From positions 310,001 through 374,000 of the forward strand of contig NZ_QAOJ01000006.1 in NCBI RefSeq assembly GCF_003050835.1: 64,000 nucleotides of DNA. The letters run 5' to 3'. Position 1 is the stretch's first letter; each line of letters begins with the position of its first letter. The position numbers were made by a program, and so were the translations under genes. This document shows, piece by piece, positions 33,515 through 42,147 of this stretch. Source of the stretch: Pseudomonas sp. GV071 (GTDB lineage Bacteria; Pseudomonadota; Gammaproteobacteria; Pseudomonadales; Pseudomonadaceae). The notes below the pieces were generated by a model. That model was not told where the DNA came from. It was given only the letters and a program-made list of their open reading frames with translations, and made no database searches.

Positions 33515-34879
33515 TCAGAACGCCGCCAGCATGGTGTCGAACAAATCCTTGGCGGTGCTGATGACCTTCATGTTGGCCTGGTAGGCCTGCTGGTAACTCA
33601 TCAGGTTCACCGCCTCTTCATCCAGGTTCACCGCGCTGACACTGTCGCGCTGGGTCTGCGCCTGGCTGGTAACGGTTTTCGCCGTGGTCAGATCGGCCTC
33701 GTTCTGCCGACTGACGCTGGCGATGTCGCCTATCAGGCCGGCGTAGGCATCGTTGACGCTGACCTGGTTGCCGTTGACGGTGATGGTCTGGTTACGCAGC
33801 TCAAGCAGCTCCAGCAGCGCGCCGTTGTTACCGGTTTCGCCGGTGCTGTCGGACAGCGCCAGGTCGGCCGCCTTGATGCCACTCAGGCTGAGCATGTTCG
33901 AGCTGCTGCCGGGGGTGAACACCAGCAGCGCCTGGCCGGCATTGCCGTTGAGGTCGAAGCCGCCCGCGAGGGTGTCGTTGACCATCCGCGCAAACTGCTC
34001 GGCCATGTCGCTCAAGGCATCCTGGTTCGGGCGCAGCACCTGGTACTCGGTGTCGTACAGGGCGCCGAGGGAACCGCCGAGGTTGTTCTGGCTAAGGGAA
34101 AAGGTGGTACCGGCAAAGGCCAGGCCGATCTCCTGTTCGCCAGTGGGCGTCAGGCTGACGCTCAGTTGCGCTGCCGAAGTGCTGGCCACCAGCGGTTGGC
34201 CGTTGGCCAAGGACACCGCCAGCGAGCCATCCGCAGCGGTGTTGGTGCGCACACTGGCGTACTGGCTGAGCTCGCTGACCAGGCTTTCGCGCTGGTCCTT
34301 GAGGGTCGCCGAATCGGCGCCACCGGCTTCGGCAGCAATGATTTTTTTGTTCAGCAGGGCAATGTTGTTGGTCAGGCCGTTGATCGCGGTGACCATCGAG
34401 CCGCGCTGTTCCTGCAACGACGTCAGCTGGGTGTGAAAGTTGCCGCCCAGGGTATTGAAGCGCTGGGCCAGGTTGCCGGCCTCGGCAATGATCTGCTGGC
34501 GTAAGGCAATGGAGTCGGGCGTGGCGCTGGCCTCGCTGACGGCCGCGAAGAAGTTGTCCAGGCCGACGCTGATGCTTGAACCGTCACCCGACATCAGCCC
34601 TTCCAGCGAGGTCAGGTACTGCTGCGAGGTGCTGTAGTAATTCTGCGAGGTGGTGGCGCGCCACAGCTGCTGGTTGAGGAAGTCATCGGAAATCCGCCGG
34701 ATGCTGCTCACCTCTACGCCGCCGCCACTGCGGCTGCCGTGCCCGGACACCGAACTCATCACCGCATTCAGCCGGCTGAAACCAGGGGTGTTGACGTTGG
34801 CGGTGTTCTGCCCGGTAACCGACAGGCCGATCTGCGAGGCGCGCACACCGCTGTAGGCGATCTGGGTCAAATTGGTCAC
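33515..34879 (-). CDS. flgK: FlgK, hook-associated protein 1 (short form)
   Basis: The 454-residue protein has the flagellar rod N-terminus (YSGVRASQIGLSVTGQNTANVNTPGFSRL, in part) and the C-terminal NLMSYQQAYQANMKVISTAKDLFDTML signature. The start is GTG behind AAGGAAA. Pseudomonas polar FlgK is usually well over 600 residues, so the variable outer domain is much reduced here, as in lateral-type systems. Confidence 0.93.
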   Translation of the reverse strand: MTNLTQIAYSGVRASQIGLSVTGQNTANVNTPGFSRLNAVMSSVSGHGSRSGGGVEVSSIRRISDDFLNQQLWRATTSQNYYSTSQQYLTSLEGLMSGDGSSISVGLDNFFAAVSEASATPDSIALRQQIIAEAGNLAQRFNTLGGNFHTQLTSLQEQRGSMVTAINGLTNNIALLNKKIIAAEAGGADSATLKDQRESLVSELSQYASVRTNTAADGSLAVSLANGQPLVASTSAAQLSVSLTPTGEQEIGLAFAGTTFSLSQNNLGGSLGALYDTEYQVLRPNQDALSDMAEQFARMVNDTLAGGFDLNGNAGQALLVFTPGSSSNMLSLSGIKAADLALSDSTGETGNNGALLELLELRNQTITVNGNQVSVNDAYAGLIGDIASVSRQNEADLTTAKTVTSQAQTQRDSVSAVNLDEEAVNLMSYQQAYQANMKVISTAKDLFDTMLAAF

Positions 34880-34918
34880 GACAGGTTTCCTTCTGGTTCT
34901 TTAAACAGGAGCCGCTCG

Positions 34919-36034
34919 TTAACTACGGGAAGCAGTTCGAATCGACTGGGCGAAGGCCGCAGACAGCGATTGATGCAACGGCCGCTGGCTGGGTAAATCC
35001 GCCACTCTCTGATCCAAGGCGACCGCTTCGGCAGCCGGCTTAAATTCATCGGTACGGGAGTTCGGTTTGTCGCGCAGGTCGACCGTGCGGCTGGCCGCCA
35101 TGCCCAGCAGCTCGCCCACTTGCAGACGCTCATCCAGGCTGGCGCGCACCGGCTGCGGCGCAGGGGCTTCGCCACGCAGGCGTTGCTGTTGCAGGTCCTG
35201 CAGAATGCTGCGGGTGTAGTTGCGGGTTTCCTCATAGGGAATGCGCTGCACCCAGGCCTCGGTGCCGATCTGCCCGGTGCGCGGGTCGCCATTTTTTTGC
35301 AGCCACTCATCGACCTTACCGGGGCCGGCGTTGTAGGCCGCCACCGCCAGGGCCTGGTGGCCGTCGTAACGCTCGAGCATGTCCTTCAGGTAGGCCACGC
35401 CCAGGGTCTTGTTGTACTCGCCGTCGCGGGTCAGGCGCTCTTCGCTGAACTCCAGACCGAGCTTGGCTGCCATGTCACGGGCGGTGCCGGGCATCAGCTG
35501 CATCAGGCCACGGGCGCCCTTGGTTGAAACAGCAGCGATATCGCCGGCCGACTCATGGTCGATCAGGCTGTCCACCAGGTTACCCAGCGCCGCCGTGCCG
35601 CGCTGCCACACCTGATTCACCGCGGCCACGCCGCGCTCCCAGTTGCTGGCCAGCGGTTGCTGCGGCTGGATATTGCTGCGTGGCAGCTCGGCCGAACGGG
35701 CGGCCTGCTGCGCGGCAGTGAGGGTCATGGGCGCGGTGACACTGCCTGCAAGCTGCTTGACCAGCATGTCGCTGATGCCGGTCTGTTTGCTGCTGGCCAG
35801 GTGCTCGGCCATGGCTTCGTCGTAGAAGTCGCGCATGGTGTCCAGCTCGCGGCTGCGCATCGGGCTGCCGGCCGACAGCACGTCGCCGGCCTTGCGCATC
35901 TGCTTGAGGATCTGCTGCAGAAACAGCGCTTCGAACTGTTCGCTGGCGGCCTGCAATTGCTGGCGCGGGTCGCTGCCGGGGGCGTTCAGCGTGCGCGCGT
36001 TATTGATGGCGGTTGGAAGAGAAACAATGCTCAT
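34919..36034 (-). CDS. flgJ: FlgJ, rod-binding protein fused to a lytic transglycosylase (SLT) domain
   Basis: Residues 1 to about 110 are the FlgJ rod-capping domain (QFEALFLQQILKQMRKAGD, RDFYDEAMAEHLA). Residues about 160-270 form an SLT/GH23 domain with the catalytic ESAGD glutamate, GLMQLMPGTA and AVAAYNAGPGKV. Classical FlgJ carries a GH73 glucosaminidase domain instead. The enzyme should open peptidoglycan for rod passage by the transglycosylase reaction. A Gln/Pro-rich C-terminal tail follows. Confidence 0.9.
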   Translation of the reverse strand: MSIVSLPTAINNARTLNAPGSDPRQQLQAASEQFEALFLQQILKQMRKAGDVLSAGSPMRSRELDTMRDFYDEAMAEHLASSKQTGISDMLVKQLAGSVTAPMTLTAAQQAARSAELPRSNIQPQQPLASNWERGVAAVNQVWQRGTAALGNLVDSLIDHESAGDIAAVSTKGARGLMQLMPGTARDMAAKLGLEFSEERLTRDGEYNKTLGVAYLKDMLERYDGHQALAVAAYNAGPGKVDEWLQKNGDPRTGQIGTEAWVQRIPYEETRNYTRSILQDLQQQRLRGEAPAPQPVRASLDERLQVGELLGMAASRTVDLRDKPNSRTDEFKPAAEAVALDQRVADLPSQRPLHQSLSAAFAQSIRTASRS

Positions 36035-36052
36035 GTCACACGGCGCTCACAG

Positions 36053-37153
36053 TCAGATCACGATCAGTTCGGCATTCAGCGCGCCGGCCTGTTCCAGGGC
36101 TTGCAGGATGCTCATCACGTCGTCCGGGGTCGCGCCCAGGCTGTTGACGGTGTTGATGATGCTTTCCAGGCTGGCGCCTTCGGGCCACTTGAACATGGCG
36201 TTTTTATCCTGGGTCACCGACACATCGGACTGGGGCGTCACCGCCGTCTGCCCTTGCGAGAAGGCGTTGGGCTGGCTGACCTGGGGGTTTTCGCTGATGG
36301 TCACGGTGAGCGTGCCATGGGCCACCGCCGCCGCTTTCACCCGCACGCCCTGACCGACCACCACTGTGCCGGTGCGACTGTTGAACACCACTTTCGGCCG
36401 CTCACGGCCCTCTTCCACTTCCACGGTTTCCAGCAGCGCCATAAAGCTGGTGCGCTGGTTGCCGGCGGCCGGTGCGCGCAGGCTGATCTTGGTGCCATCC
36501 AGGGCATTGGCGACGCCCGGGCCGAACACCCGGCCCAGGGCGGTGACGATTTTCGCCGCGGTCTGGAAGCTCGGCGTGCGCAGGTTGAGCATGATGTCCG
36601 GGCGGCTGGTGAAGTCGCTGGGAATCATCCGTTCGATGGTCGCGCCATTCGGTACGCGGCCGCCGTTGGCACTGTTGATCGCCACACTGGAACCGCTCTG
36701 GCCGGTGGCGTTGAGGCCGCCAACCACCAGGCTGCCCTGGGCCAGGGCATAGGTTTCACCGTCCACCCCGCGCAACGGGGTCATCAGCAACTGGCCACCG
36801 CGCAGGCTTTTTGCATCGCCCAGCGAAGCCACGGTGATGTCCACGGTTTGCCCCGGGCTGTAGGACGGCGGCACGCTGGCGGTGACCGTCACGGCGGCGA
36901 CGTTCTTCAGTTTCGGGTCGACGTTGGCCGGCAGGTTGATGCCGAACTGCTTGATCATGTTGGCCACCGACTGGCTGGTGAACTTCACCTGGTTTTTATC
37001 CCCGGTACCGTCCAGGCCCACCACCAGGCCATAACCAATCAACTGGTTGCCGCGAATGCCTTCGACATCCACCAGGTCCAACAACGGCACCGCGCAGGCA
37101 ACACGGCCGGCGCCCAACAGCGCCAGAGCAAAAAACAGATGCGGCACGCGCAT
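36053..37153 (-). CDS. flgI: FlgI, flagellar P-ring protein
   Basis: The 366 residues have a signal peptide (LFFALALLGAGRVACA) and the FlgI core: DVEGIRGNQLIGYGLVVGLDGTGDK (in part), GGQLLMTPLRGVDGETYA, and the C-terminal PDDVMSILQALEQAGAL. It forms the periplasmic bushing around the rod. The ATG at 37153 follows GAGG by five bases; a GTG at 37168 would overlap flgH. Confidence 0.95.
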   Translation of the reverse strand: MRVPHLFFALALLGAGRVACAVPLLDLVDVEGIRGNQLIGYGLVVGLDGTGDKNQVKFTSQSVANMIKQFGINLPANVDPKLKNVAAVTVTASVPPSYSPGQTVDITVASLGDAKSLRGGQLLMTPLRGVDGETYALAQGSLVVGGLNATGQSGSSVAINSANGGRVPNGATIERMIPSDFTSRPDIMLNLRTPSFQTAAKIVTALGRVFGPGVANALDGTKISLRAPAAGNQRTSFMALLETVEVEEGRERPKVVFNSRTGTVVVGQGVRVKAAAVAHGTLTVTISENPQVSQPNAFSQGQTAVTPQSDVSVTQDKNAMFKWPEGASLESIINTVNSLGATPDDVMSILQALEQAGALNAELIVI

Positions 37154-37164
37154 GGCAGGCAGCC

Positions 37165-37827
37165 TCACAGCGGGAAGATCGGCGAAGTGAAGAAGCGCGT
37201 CAGCCAGCCGGCCGAGTTGCTGTCATTGAGCAGGCCACGGCCGGCATAGGAAATATTGGCGTTGGCGATGTTCTGCGACGACACCTGGTTGAAGCGGTTG
37301 ATGTCATCCACGCGCACCAGGCCGGTGAGGCGAATGAACTCTTCACCCTGGTTCAGGCGCAGGTTTTTCTCGCCCTTGACCAGCAAGGTGCCGTTGGGCA
37401 ACACGCGGTGCACGGTGACGGCGATGGATCCGCGCAACGAGTTCTGCTGCGAGCTTTTCGCCGAGCCGTCGAAGTCGCGCGAGGCGTCCGCCGAGCTTTC
37501 CAGCTTGTCGTAGGTTTTGCCCAGCACCGTGGGAATGCCCACCGCCACGCTGGCTTCCTTGCCAAAGCTGGTGCCGGCGCTTTTGCTCGACTGGGTGACC
37601 TCTTCGAGCACCACGGTGAGGATGTCGCCAATGCGCAGCGCCCGTTGATCCTGAGTCAGGGCGCCGCCGTAGCCGGAGCGGAACAGGCCACCACCGGTGG
37701 TGGGCGGCAGGCTGTAATCCAGGTCCAGCGGCTGGTAGGCGCTGGAGTCTTCGTCGGGGAGCATTTCCTTGAAGCTGGCGCAGCCGCCAAGCAGCAGGGC
37801 CGCAGTTATCAACAGGGCTGTTTTCAT
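37165..37827 (-). CDS. flgH: FlgH, flagellar L-ring lipoprotein
   Basis: The 220-residue lipoprotein has the lipobox LLLGGC. It also has the family motifs LRIGDILTVVLEE, LPNGTLLVKGEKNLRLNQGEE and the terminal NISYAGRGLLNDSNSAGWL. It forms the outer-membrane ring of the basal body. Confidence 0.96.
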   Translation of the reverse strand: MKTALLITAALLLGGCASFKEMLPDEDSSAYQPLDLDYSLPPTTGGGLFRSGYGGALTQDQRALRIGDILTVVLEEVTQSSKSAGTSFGKEASVAVGIPTVLGKTYDKLESSADASRDFDGSAKSSQQNSLRGSIAVTVHRVLPNGTLLVKGEKNLRLNQGEEFIRLTGLVRVDDINRFNQVSSQNIANANISYAGRGLLNDSNSAGWLTRFFTSPIFPL

Positions 37828-37832
37828 GGCGG

Positions 37833-38618
37833 TCAGACGGTCTGATTAAGGAATTGCTGCATGCCGGACGCGGCGTCCAGCACCTTGGCGTTGGCCTCGT
37901 AGGCGCGCTGGATGGCGATCATGTTGACCATCGCCTCCACCACCTGCACGTTGGAGCCTTCCAGCACGCCCTGCTTGAGAGTGCCGAGGCCTTCTTCGCC
38001 AGGCACGCCTTCCACCGGCTCGCCACTGGCGACGGTTTCCTTGTACAGGTTGCCACCCAGGGCCTCGAGGCCGGCCGGGTTGGTGAAGTTGACCAGGGTG
38101 ATCTGGCCCAGCTCACTCGGTGCGGTATCGCCCGGCAGAATGGCGGTGACGATGCCGTCGCTGCCGACAGTGAAACTGCTGCTGCCGGTGGGCACTTCAA
38201 TCGCCGGCACCAGGGGCAGCCCCTGGGAGTTGACCACCATGCCTTCGGCGTTCAGCTGCAATTGGCCGTTCTCGGTGTAGTAGGTGTCGCCATTGGGCGC
38301 TTCCACCTGCAGAAAACCGCGGCCGACAATCGCCAGGTCCATCGGTTGCCCGGTGGTCTGCATGCTGCCCTCGGTGAACACCTTTTGCGTACCGGCCACC
38401 CGTACACCGCTACCGAGCTGAATGCCCGAGGGCACGGTGTTGACCTGGTCGGCCTGGGCACCGGGCTGCAGGTCGATGGAATAGAACAGGTCCTCGAACA
38501 CCACGCGGTCGCTTTTAAAACCAGTGGTGTTCACGTTGGCGAGGTTGTTGGCCACGGCCGACAGGGCGGTGTCCTGGGCGGCCAGACCGGTTTTGCTGAC
38601 CCACAATGCAGTGCTCAT
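37833..38618 (-). CDS. flgG: FlgG, distal rod protein
   Basis: The 261 residues match FlgG over full length: ALWVSKTGLAAQDTALSAVA, NLANVNTTGFKSDRVVFEDL, and the C-terminal GSNVQVVEAMVNMIAIQRAYE with the NAKVL helix. It builds the distal rod. Confidence 0.96.
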   Translation of the reverse strand: MSTALWVSKTGLAAQDTALSAVANNLANVNTTGFKSDRVVFEDLFYSIDLQPGAQADQVNTVPSGIQLGSGVRVAGTQKVFTEGSMQTTGQPMDLAIVGRGFLQVEAPNGDTYYTENGQLQLNAEGMVVNSQGLPLVPAIEVPTGSSSFTVGSDGIVTAILPGDTAPSELGQITLVNFTNPAGLEALGGNLYKETVASGEPVEGVPGEEGLGTLKQGVLEGSNVQVVEAMVNMIAIQRAYEANAKVLDAASGMQQFLNQTV

Positions 38619-38630
38619 AACGTTCTTCCT

Positions 38631-39356
38631 TTAGCCGCGAATCAAGCGGGTGCCGGCCTCGGACAAGTCCTCGGCGGCTTTCATCATCTTTACCTGGGTT
38701 TCAAACAGGCGGTTCAGGCTCATGGTCGCGGTCAACTGGTCGATGGCCGAAACGTTGCTGGTTTCCAGGTGGCCGCTGACCAGCCGTACATCCTCGCTGG
38801 CCTGGGCCGGTTGGCCGTCTTTACGCACCAGCAGGCCGGCCTGGGTTTTCACCAGGTCGGCTGGCTCGGCGTCGACCAGCTTGATGCGGTCCACCTCGGC
38901 CATCACGAAGTCGCCACGGGGCATGATCGACACCGTGCCGTCATTGCCGATCGACACGCTGTCGTACTCCGGCAGCACGATCGGCCCGCCCTCGCCCAGC
39001 ACCTGGCGACCGTTGATGGTCAGCCGGCCCTGCTCGTCCACGAGCATGTTGCCCTGGCGGGTGTAGGCCTCAGCGGTGCCGTCCTGCAAGGCGATCAGGC
39101 CATCGCCACGAATGGCGAAATCCAGATCGCGGCCGGTGGCGGCCAGGGTGCCGGAGGTCATGTTCACCCCACTGCTTTGCGGCAGCGCCAGGTGCCGGCT
39201 GTCGTAGCCATAACCCTGCACGTCGACGGTTTCGGCGCGCTCCATGTCGGCGCGAAAGCCCGGGGTGTTGACGTTCGCCAGGTTGTTCGCCCGCACGCCC
39301 AGGGCACTCATGGTGCGGCTGGCGGCGGTCATCGCGGTGTAGCCCAAACGGTCCAT
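38631..39356 (-). CDS. flgF: FlgF, proximal rod protein
   Basis: The 241-residue protein has the rod-family N-terminus (YTAMTAASRTMSALGVRANN, LANVNTPGFRADMERAE) and the C-terminal LETSNVSAIDQLTATMSLNR. It is 9-12 bases from its neighbours on each side, as expected within the flg operon. Confidence 0.95.
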   Translation of the reverse strand: MDRLGYTAMTAASRTMSALGVRANNLANVNTPGFRADMERAETVDVQGYGYDSRHLALPQSSGVNMTSGTLAATGRDLDFAIRGDGLIALQDGTAEAYTRQGNMLVDEQGRLTINGRQVLGEGGPIVLPEYDSVSIGNDGTVSIMPRGDFVMAEVDRIKLVDAEPADLVKTQAGLLVRKDGQPAQASEDVRLVSGHLETSNVSAIDQLTATMSLNRLFETQVKMMKAAEDLSEAGTRLIRG

Positions 39357-39365
39357 GGTTCAACC

Positions 39366-40553
39366 TCAGATGGCGCTGAACAGCACTTGATTGAGTTCTT
39401 TGTCGGTGGTCAGCACCTTGGTGTTGGCCTGGTAGTTACGCTGGCCTTCCATCAGGGTCACCAATTGCGCGGTGAGGTCGACGTTGGAGCCTTCCAGCGC
39501 GCCGGTGATCACCGAACCGAACTGGCCGACGCCGGGTGCGCCGATCAGTGCGGCGCCGGAGTTGCTGGTTTCGGTCCAGGCGGTGCCACTGACGTTTTTC
39601 AGGCCTTCGGCATTGGCGAAGTTGGCCAGGACTACCTGGCCCTGCAGCAGGCGCTCGCCGTTGCTGTAGTTGACGTAGATCTTGCCGCCCTCATCGACCG
39701 CAATACCGGTCTTCTCGCCCGAGGCGTAACCGGACGCCTTGTTGGTGGTCACGGCGAAGTCCGAGCCGTACTGGGTGGTGCCGGTGAAGTCCACGGCAAT
39801 CGCCAGGGGGTCAACACCGCCAGCCAGGCCAGCGGCGTTGACGGTCACTGGAGTGGCCGGGGCGGTGAGCATGCCGGCCGAGTCGAAGCTCAGGTTGGTG
39901 TTGCCCGAGGCGGTACCGTCGACAAAGTTGTGGCTGGTCCAGCTGTTGTCCGCCGTCTTGACGAAGTACTGGGTCAGGGTGTGTTCCTTGCCCTGGGAGT
40001 CGAACACCTTGGTGGTGTAGGTGGAGTTGTAAGTGGCGGCATCGGCCACATCGAAGGCGGCGGCCGGCACGGTTTCATCGGCGTCCAGGTTGGCGACAAA
40101 GCCCAAGCTGTCGGTGGCCTTGGCTGGCAGGCTGCCGGTTTTCAGCTGCAGGTCGCTGATGGTGCCGTTAAGCAGATTGCCGTCGGCGTCGGTGGGGTAG
40201 CCCTGCAGACGCTGGCCGGAACTGTTCACTACATAGTTGGCGGTGTCGGTGCCGAACACACCGGCGCGGGTGTACTGCTGCTCGCCCGTGGTGTTTTTCA
40301 CCACGAAAAAACCACCGCCGGAAATTGCCAGGTCGAGGCTGCGGCTGGTGGAAGTCAGCGAGCCGCCGAGGCTGATGCTCTGGGTGTTGCCGAGTACTTC
40401 AACGCCCATGGCCTGGCTGTCGGCATACACGCTGCCGAACTCGGTGCGCGAGGATTTGAAGCCGACGGTACCGACGTTGGCGATGTTGTTGCTGACGGTG
40501 TCGAGTTGGTCGCTAACGGCGTTGAGGCCGGTCAGGGCAATGTTGAAGCTCAT
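39366..40553 (-). CDS. flgE: FlgE, flagellar hook protein
   Basis: The 395-residue protein has the N-terminal MSFNIALTGLNAVSDQLDTV and the SNNIANVGTVGFKSSRTEFG segment. Its C-terminal signature is GSNVDLTAQLVTLMEGQRNY with QANTKVLTTDKELNQVL. The length is close to enterobacterial FlgE (about 400) and shorter than the polar Pseudomonas hook protein. Confidence 0.95.
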   Translation of the reverse strand: MSFNIALTGLNAVSDQLDTVSNNIANVGTVGFKSSRTEFGSVYADSQAMGVEVLGNTQSISLGGSLTSTSRSLDLAISGGGFFVVKNTTGEQQYTRAGVFGTDTANYVVNSSGQRLQGYPTDADGNLLNGTISDLQLKTGSLPAKATDSLGFVANLDADETVPAAAFDVADAATYNSTYTTKVFDSQGKEHTLTQYFVKTADNSWTSHNFVDGTASGNTNLSFDSAGMLTAPATPVTVNAAGLAGGVDPLAIAVDFTGTTQYGSDFAVTTNKASGYASGEKTGIAVDEGGKIYVNYSNGERLLQGQVVLANFANAEGLKNVSGTAWTETSNSGAALIGAPGVGQFGSVITGALEGSNVDLTAQLVTLMEGQRNYQANTKVLTTDKELNQVLFSAI

Positions 40554-40587
40554 GGAGGGTCACCTTGTCTGGAATGGAAAGAAGGGC

Positions 40588-41256
40588 TCAGGCCGTGCGG
40601 GTGCCGGCGCCAAATTCAACGATGTTGTAGAACGGCACCGAACCAATGCCTTCAACCTCCAGCACCGGGCCTTCACTGCTAACGCGGACATTGCTGACCA
40701 CCCCGCCGATCTCCACTTTGGGGATTTCGCCGCTGCTGGTCTTGATCGCCACGTCGTACTTGCCGGCAGGCAAGCCAAGGGCTTCGGGGTCGATGTTGAA
40801 ACTCATCAGCCCGGCATCCTGCGGGCCCAACTGCACTTCAGTGACCACACCGTTGGCGTTGGTCAGTTGCAGGGTAGTGGTGGACGAGTTGTGCTCCAGC
40901 TTGGCCTGGCCGCTGAGGGCCGTGCCGTCGAGCTGCACGCTGTCGGCCGCGACCATCACCTGCTGGCCCACCAATCCGGCAGCCGTAAGGTTCTGCAGGT
41001 TGTCGGAGAGCACCAGGCTGTTCTTCTGGATGGTGTTGAGGTTCTCTAGGCTCTGCACCTGCGACAGCGCCGAGTACTGGTTGATGAACTGCGAACTGTC
41101 CACCGGGTTGGTCGGGTCCTGGTACTGCACCTGGGCGACCATCAAGCTAATGAAATTGTTCTGCAGCTCCGACACGTCATTGAGGTTCACCGCCTGGGAT
41201 GGCAGTGCGGTGTCGTTGCTGTTGGTGGTAGTGCTGGTTGAACTCACGCTAGCCAT
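40588..41256 (-). CDS. flgD: FlgD, hook-capping protein
   Basis: The 222 residues carry the FlgD N-terminal signature (NNFISLMVAQVQYQDPTNPV, DSSQFINQYSALSQVQSLEN) and the Ig-like and Tudor-like C-terminal part (SGQAKLEHNSSTTTLQLTNA, PAGKYDVAIKTSSG). It caps the growing hook. Its start overlaps the flgC stop. Confidence 0.95.
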   Translation of the reverse strand: MASVSSTSTTTNSNDTALPSQAVNLNDVSELQNNFISLMVAQVQYQDPTNPVDSSQFINQYSALSQVQSLENLNTIQKNSLVLSDNLQNLTAAGLVGQQVMVAADSVQLDGTALSGQAKLEHNSSTTTLQLTNANGVVTEVQLGPQDAGLMSFNIDPEALGLPAGKYDVAIKTSSGEIPKVEIGGVVSNVRVSSEGPVLEVEGIGSVPFYNIVEFGAGTRTA

Positions 41257-41684
41257 CAGGCATCTCCCAGTTTCAGCAGACCCTGCTGCATGCTTTTCAC
41301 ACGGTTGAGCACTTCAACGTTGGTTTCGAAACTGCGCGAGGCCGACATCATGTCGGTCATCTCTTCGATCTCGTTGACGTCGGGGTAGAACACATACCCA
41401 TCGCGGTCAGCCAGCGGGTTACCGGGCTCGTAGCGGCGCTGCGGGTCACGTCCGGACTGCACCACGTCGAGCACCTGGACATGGGCGCCGCCCATGCCGG
41501 CATTGCGCGAGAGCTCGCCGTTCTCGTACACCGCGGCAAACATCGGCTTGCGCGCCTGGTACACATCCTTGGCACTGGTGGCAGCGGAATCCGCGTTGGC
41601 CAGGTTCGAGGCCACGGTATTGAGGCGCACGGTTTGCGCATTCATCGCCGAGCCGGCGATGCGGTAGATCGAATCGAATGCCAT
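41256..41684 (-). CDS. flgC: FlgC, proximal rod protein
   Basis: The 142-residue rod protein has IYRIAGSAMNAQTVRLNTVA, SNLANADS and the C-terminal MTDMMSASRSFETNVEVLNR. It overlaps flgD by one base and follows flgB by four. Confidence 0.95.
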   Translation of the reverse strand: MAFDSIYRIAGSAMNAQTVRLNTVASNLANADSAATSAKDVYQARKPMFAAVYENGELSRNAGMGGAHVQVLDVVQSGRDPQRRYEPGNPLADRDGYVFYPDVNEIEEMTDMMSASRSFETNVEVLNRVKSMQQGLLKLGDA

Positions 41685-41688
41685 GGGC

Positions 41689-42060
41689 TTAACGTCCTTC
41701 GATGGCTTGTTTAAGGCCGCGGAATTTCATGCTGAGAAAGGTCAGGCTGGTCTGGAAATCCATCGAGTTGCGGGAGAACTCCGCCTGCTCGACGCTGAGC
41801 TCCACCGAGTTGCCATCCTGTGAAGGCTGAGTCGGCACGCGGTACATCAGCTCGCTCGTGGCGCTGCTGGTACTGGCCGTCAGTTGCGCGCTGAACGGGC
41901 TGTTCAGGCGCGACATCTCACCGGCGAAATCGATGTCCCGCGCCTTGAAGCCAGGGGTGTCTTCGTTGGCCAGGTTGGCCGCGAGAATTTCGCTACGCTG
42001 CATGCGTAAATCGAGGGCACGTACGTGCACGCCCAGTGCTTCTTCAACCCGTATACTCAT
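41689..42060 (-). CDS. flgB: FlgB, proximal rod protein
   Basis: The 123-residue first gene of the operon starts at MSIRVEEALGVHVRALDLRM behind GAGAGGG. It contains the rod motif ILAANLANEDTPGFKARDID. A sigma-54-type promoter lies about 40 bases upstream. A start at 42081 is possible but lacks a ribosome site. Confidence 0.94.
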   Translation of the reverse strand: MSIRVEEALGVHVRALDLRMQRSEILAANLANEDTPGFKARDIDFAGEMSRLNSPFSAQLTASTSSATSELMYRVPTQPSQDGNSVELSVEQAEFSRNSMDFQTSLTFLSMKFRGLKQAIEGR

Positions 42061-42098
42061 CAGCCAACCCTCTCGGTACATTTTGCTGATTGGGCTAG

Positions 42099-42114
42099 AG
42101 CACGAACCGTGCCG
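42099..42114 (-). promoter_or_regulatory. Predicted sigma-54 promoter of flgB operon
   Basis: On the minus strand CGGCACGGTTCGTGCT has GG and GC ten bases apart and a good -24 half (GGCACG). Transcription would begin near 42088, 28 bases before the flgB ATG. FleQ/sigma-54 control of early flagellar operons is standard in Pseudomonas. Confidence 0.6.
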
Positions 42115-42147
42115 GGCTGCTAAAACAACTGTATCTGGCTGATTTAA

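Noticed and set aside
37854..40682. A 942-codon open frame on the + strand across flgG-flgE
   Set aside because: It is a His/Gly/Val-rich shadow of the flagellar genes on the other strand, with no domain and no ribosome site.
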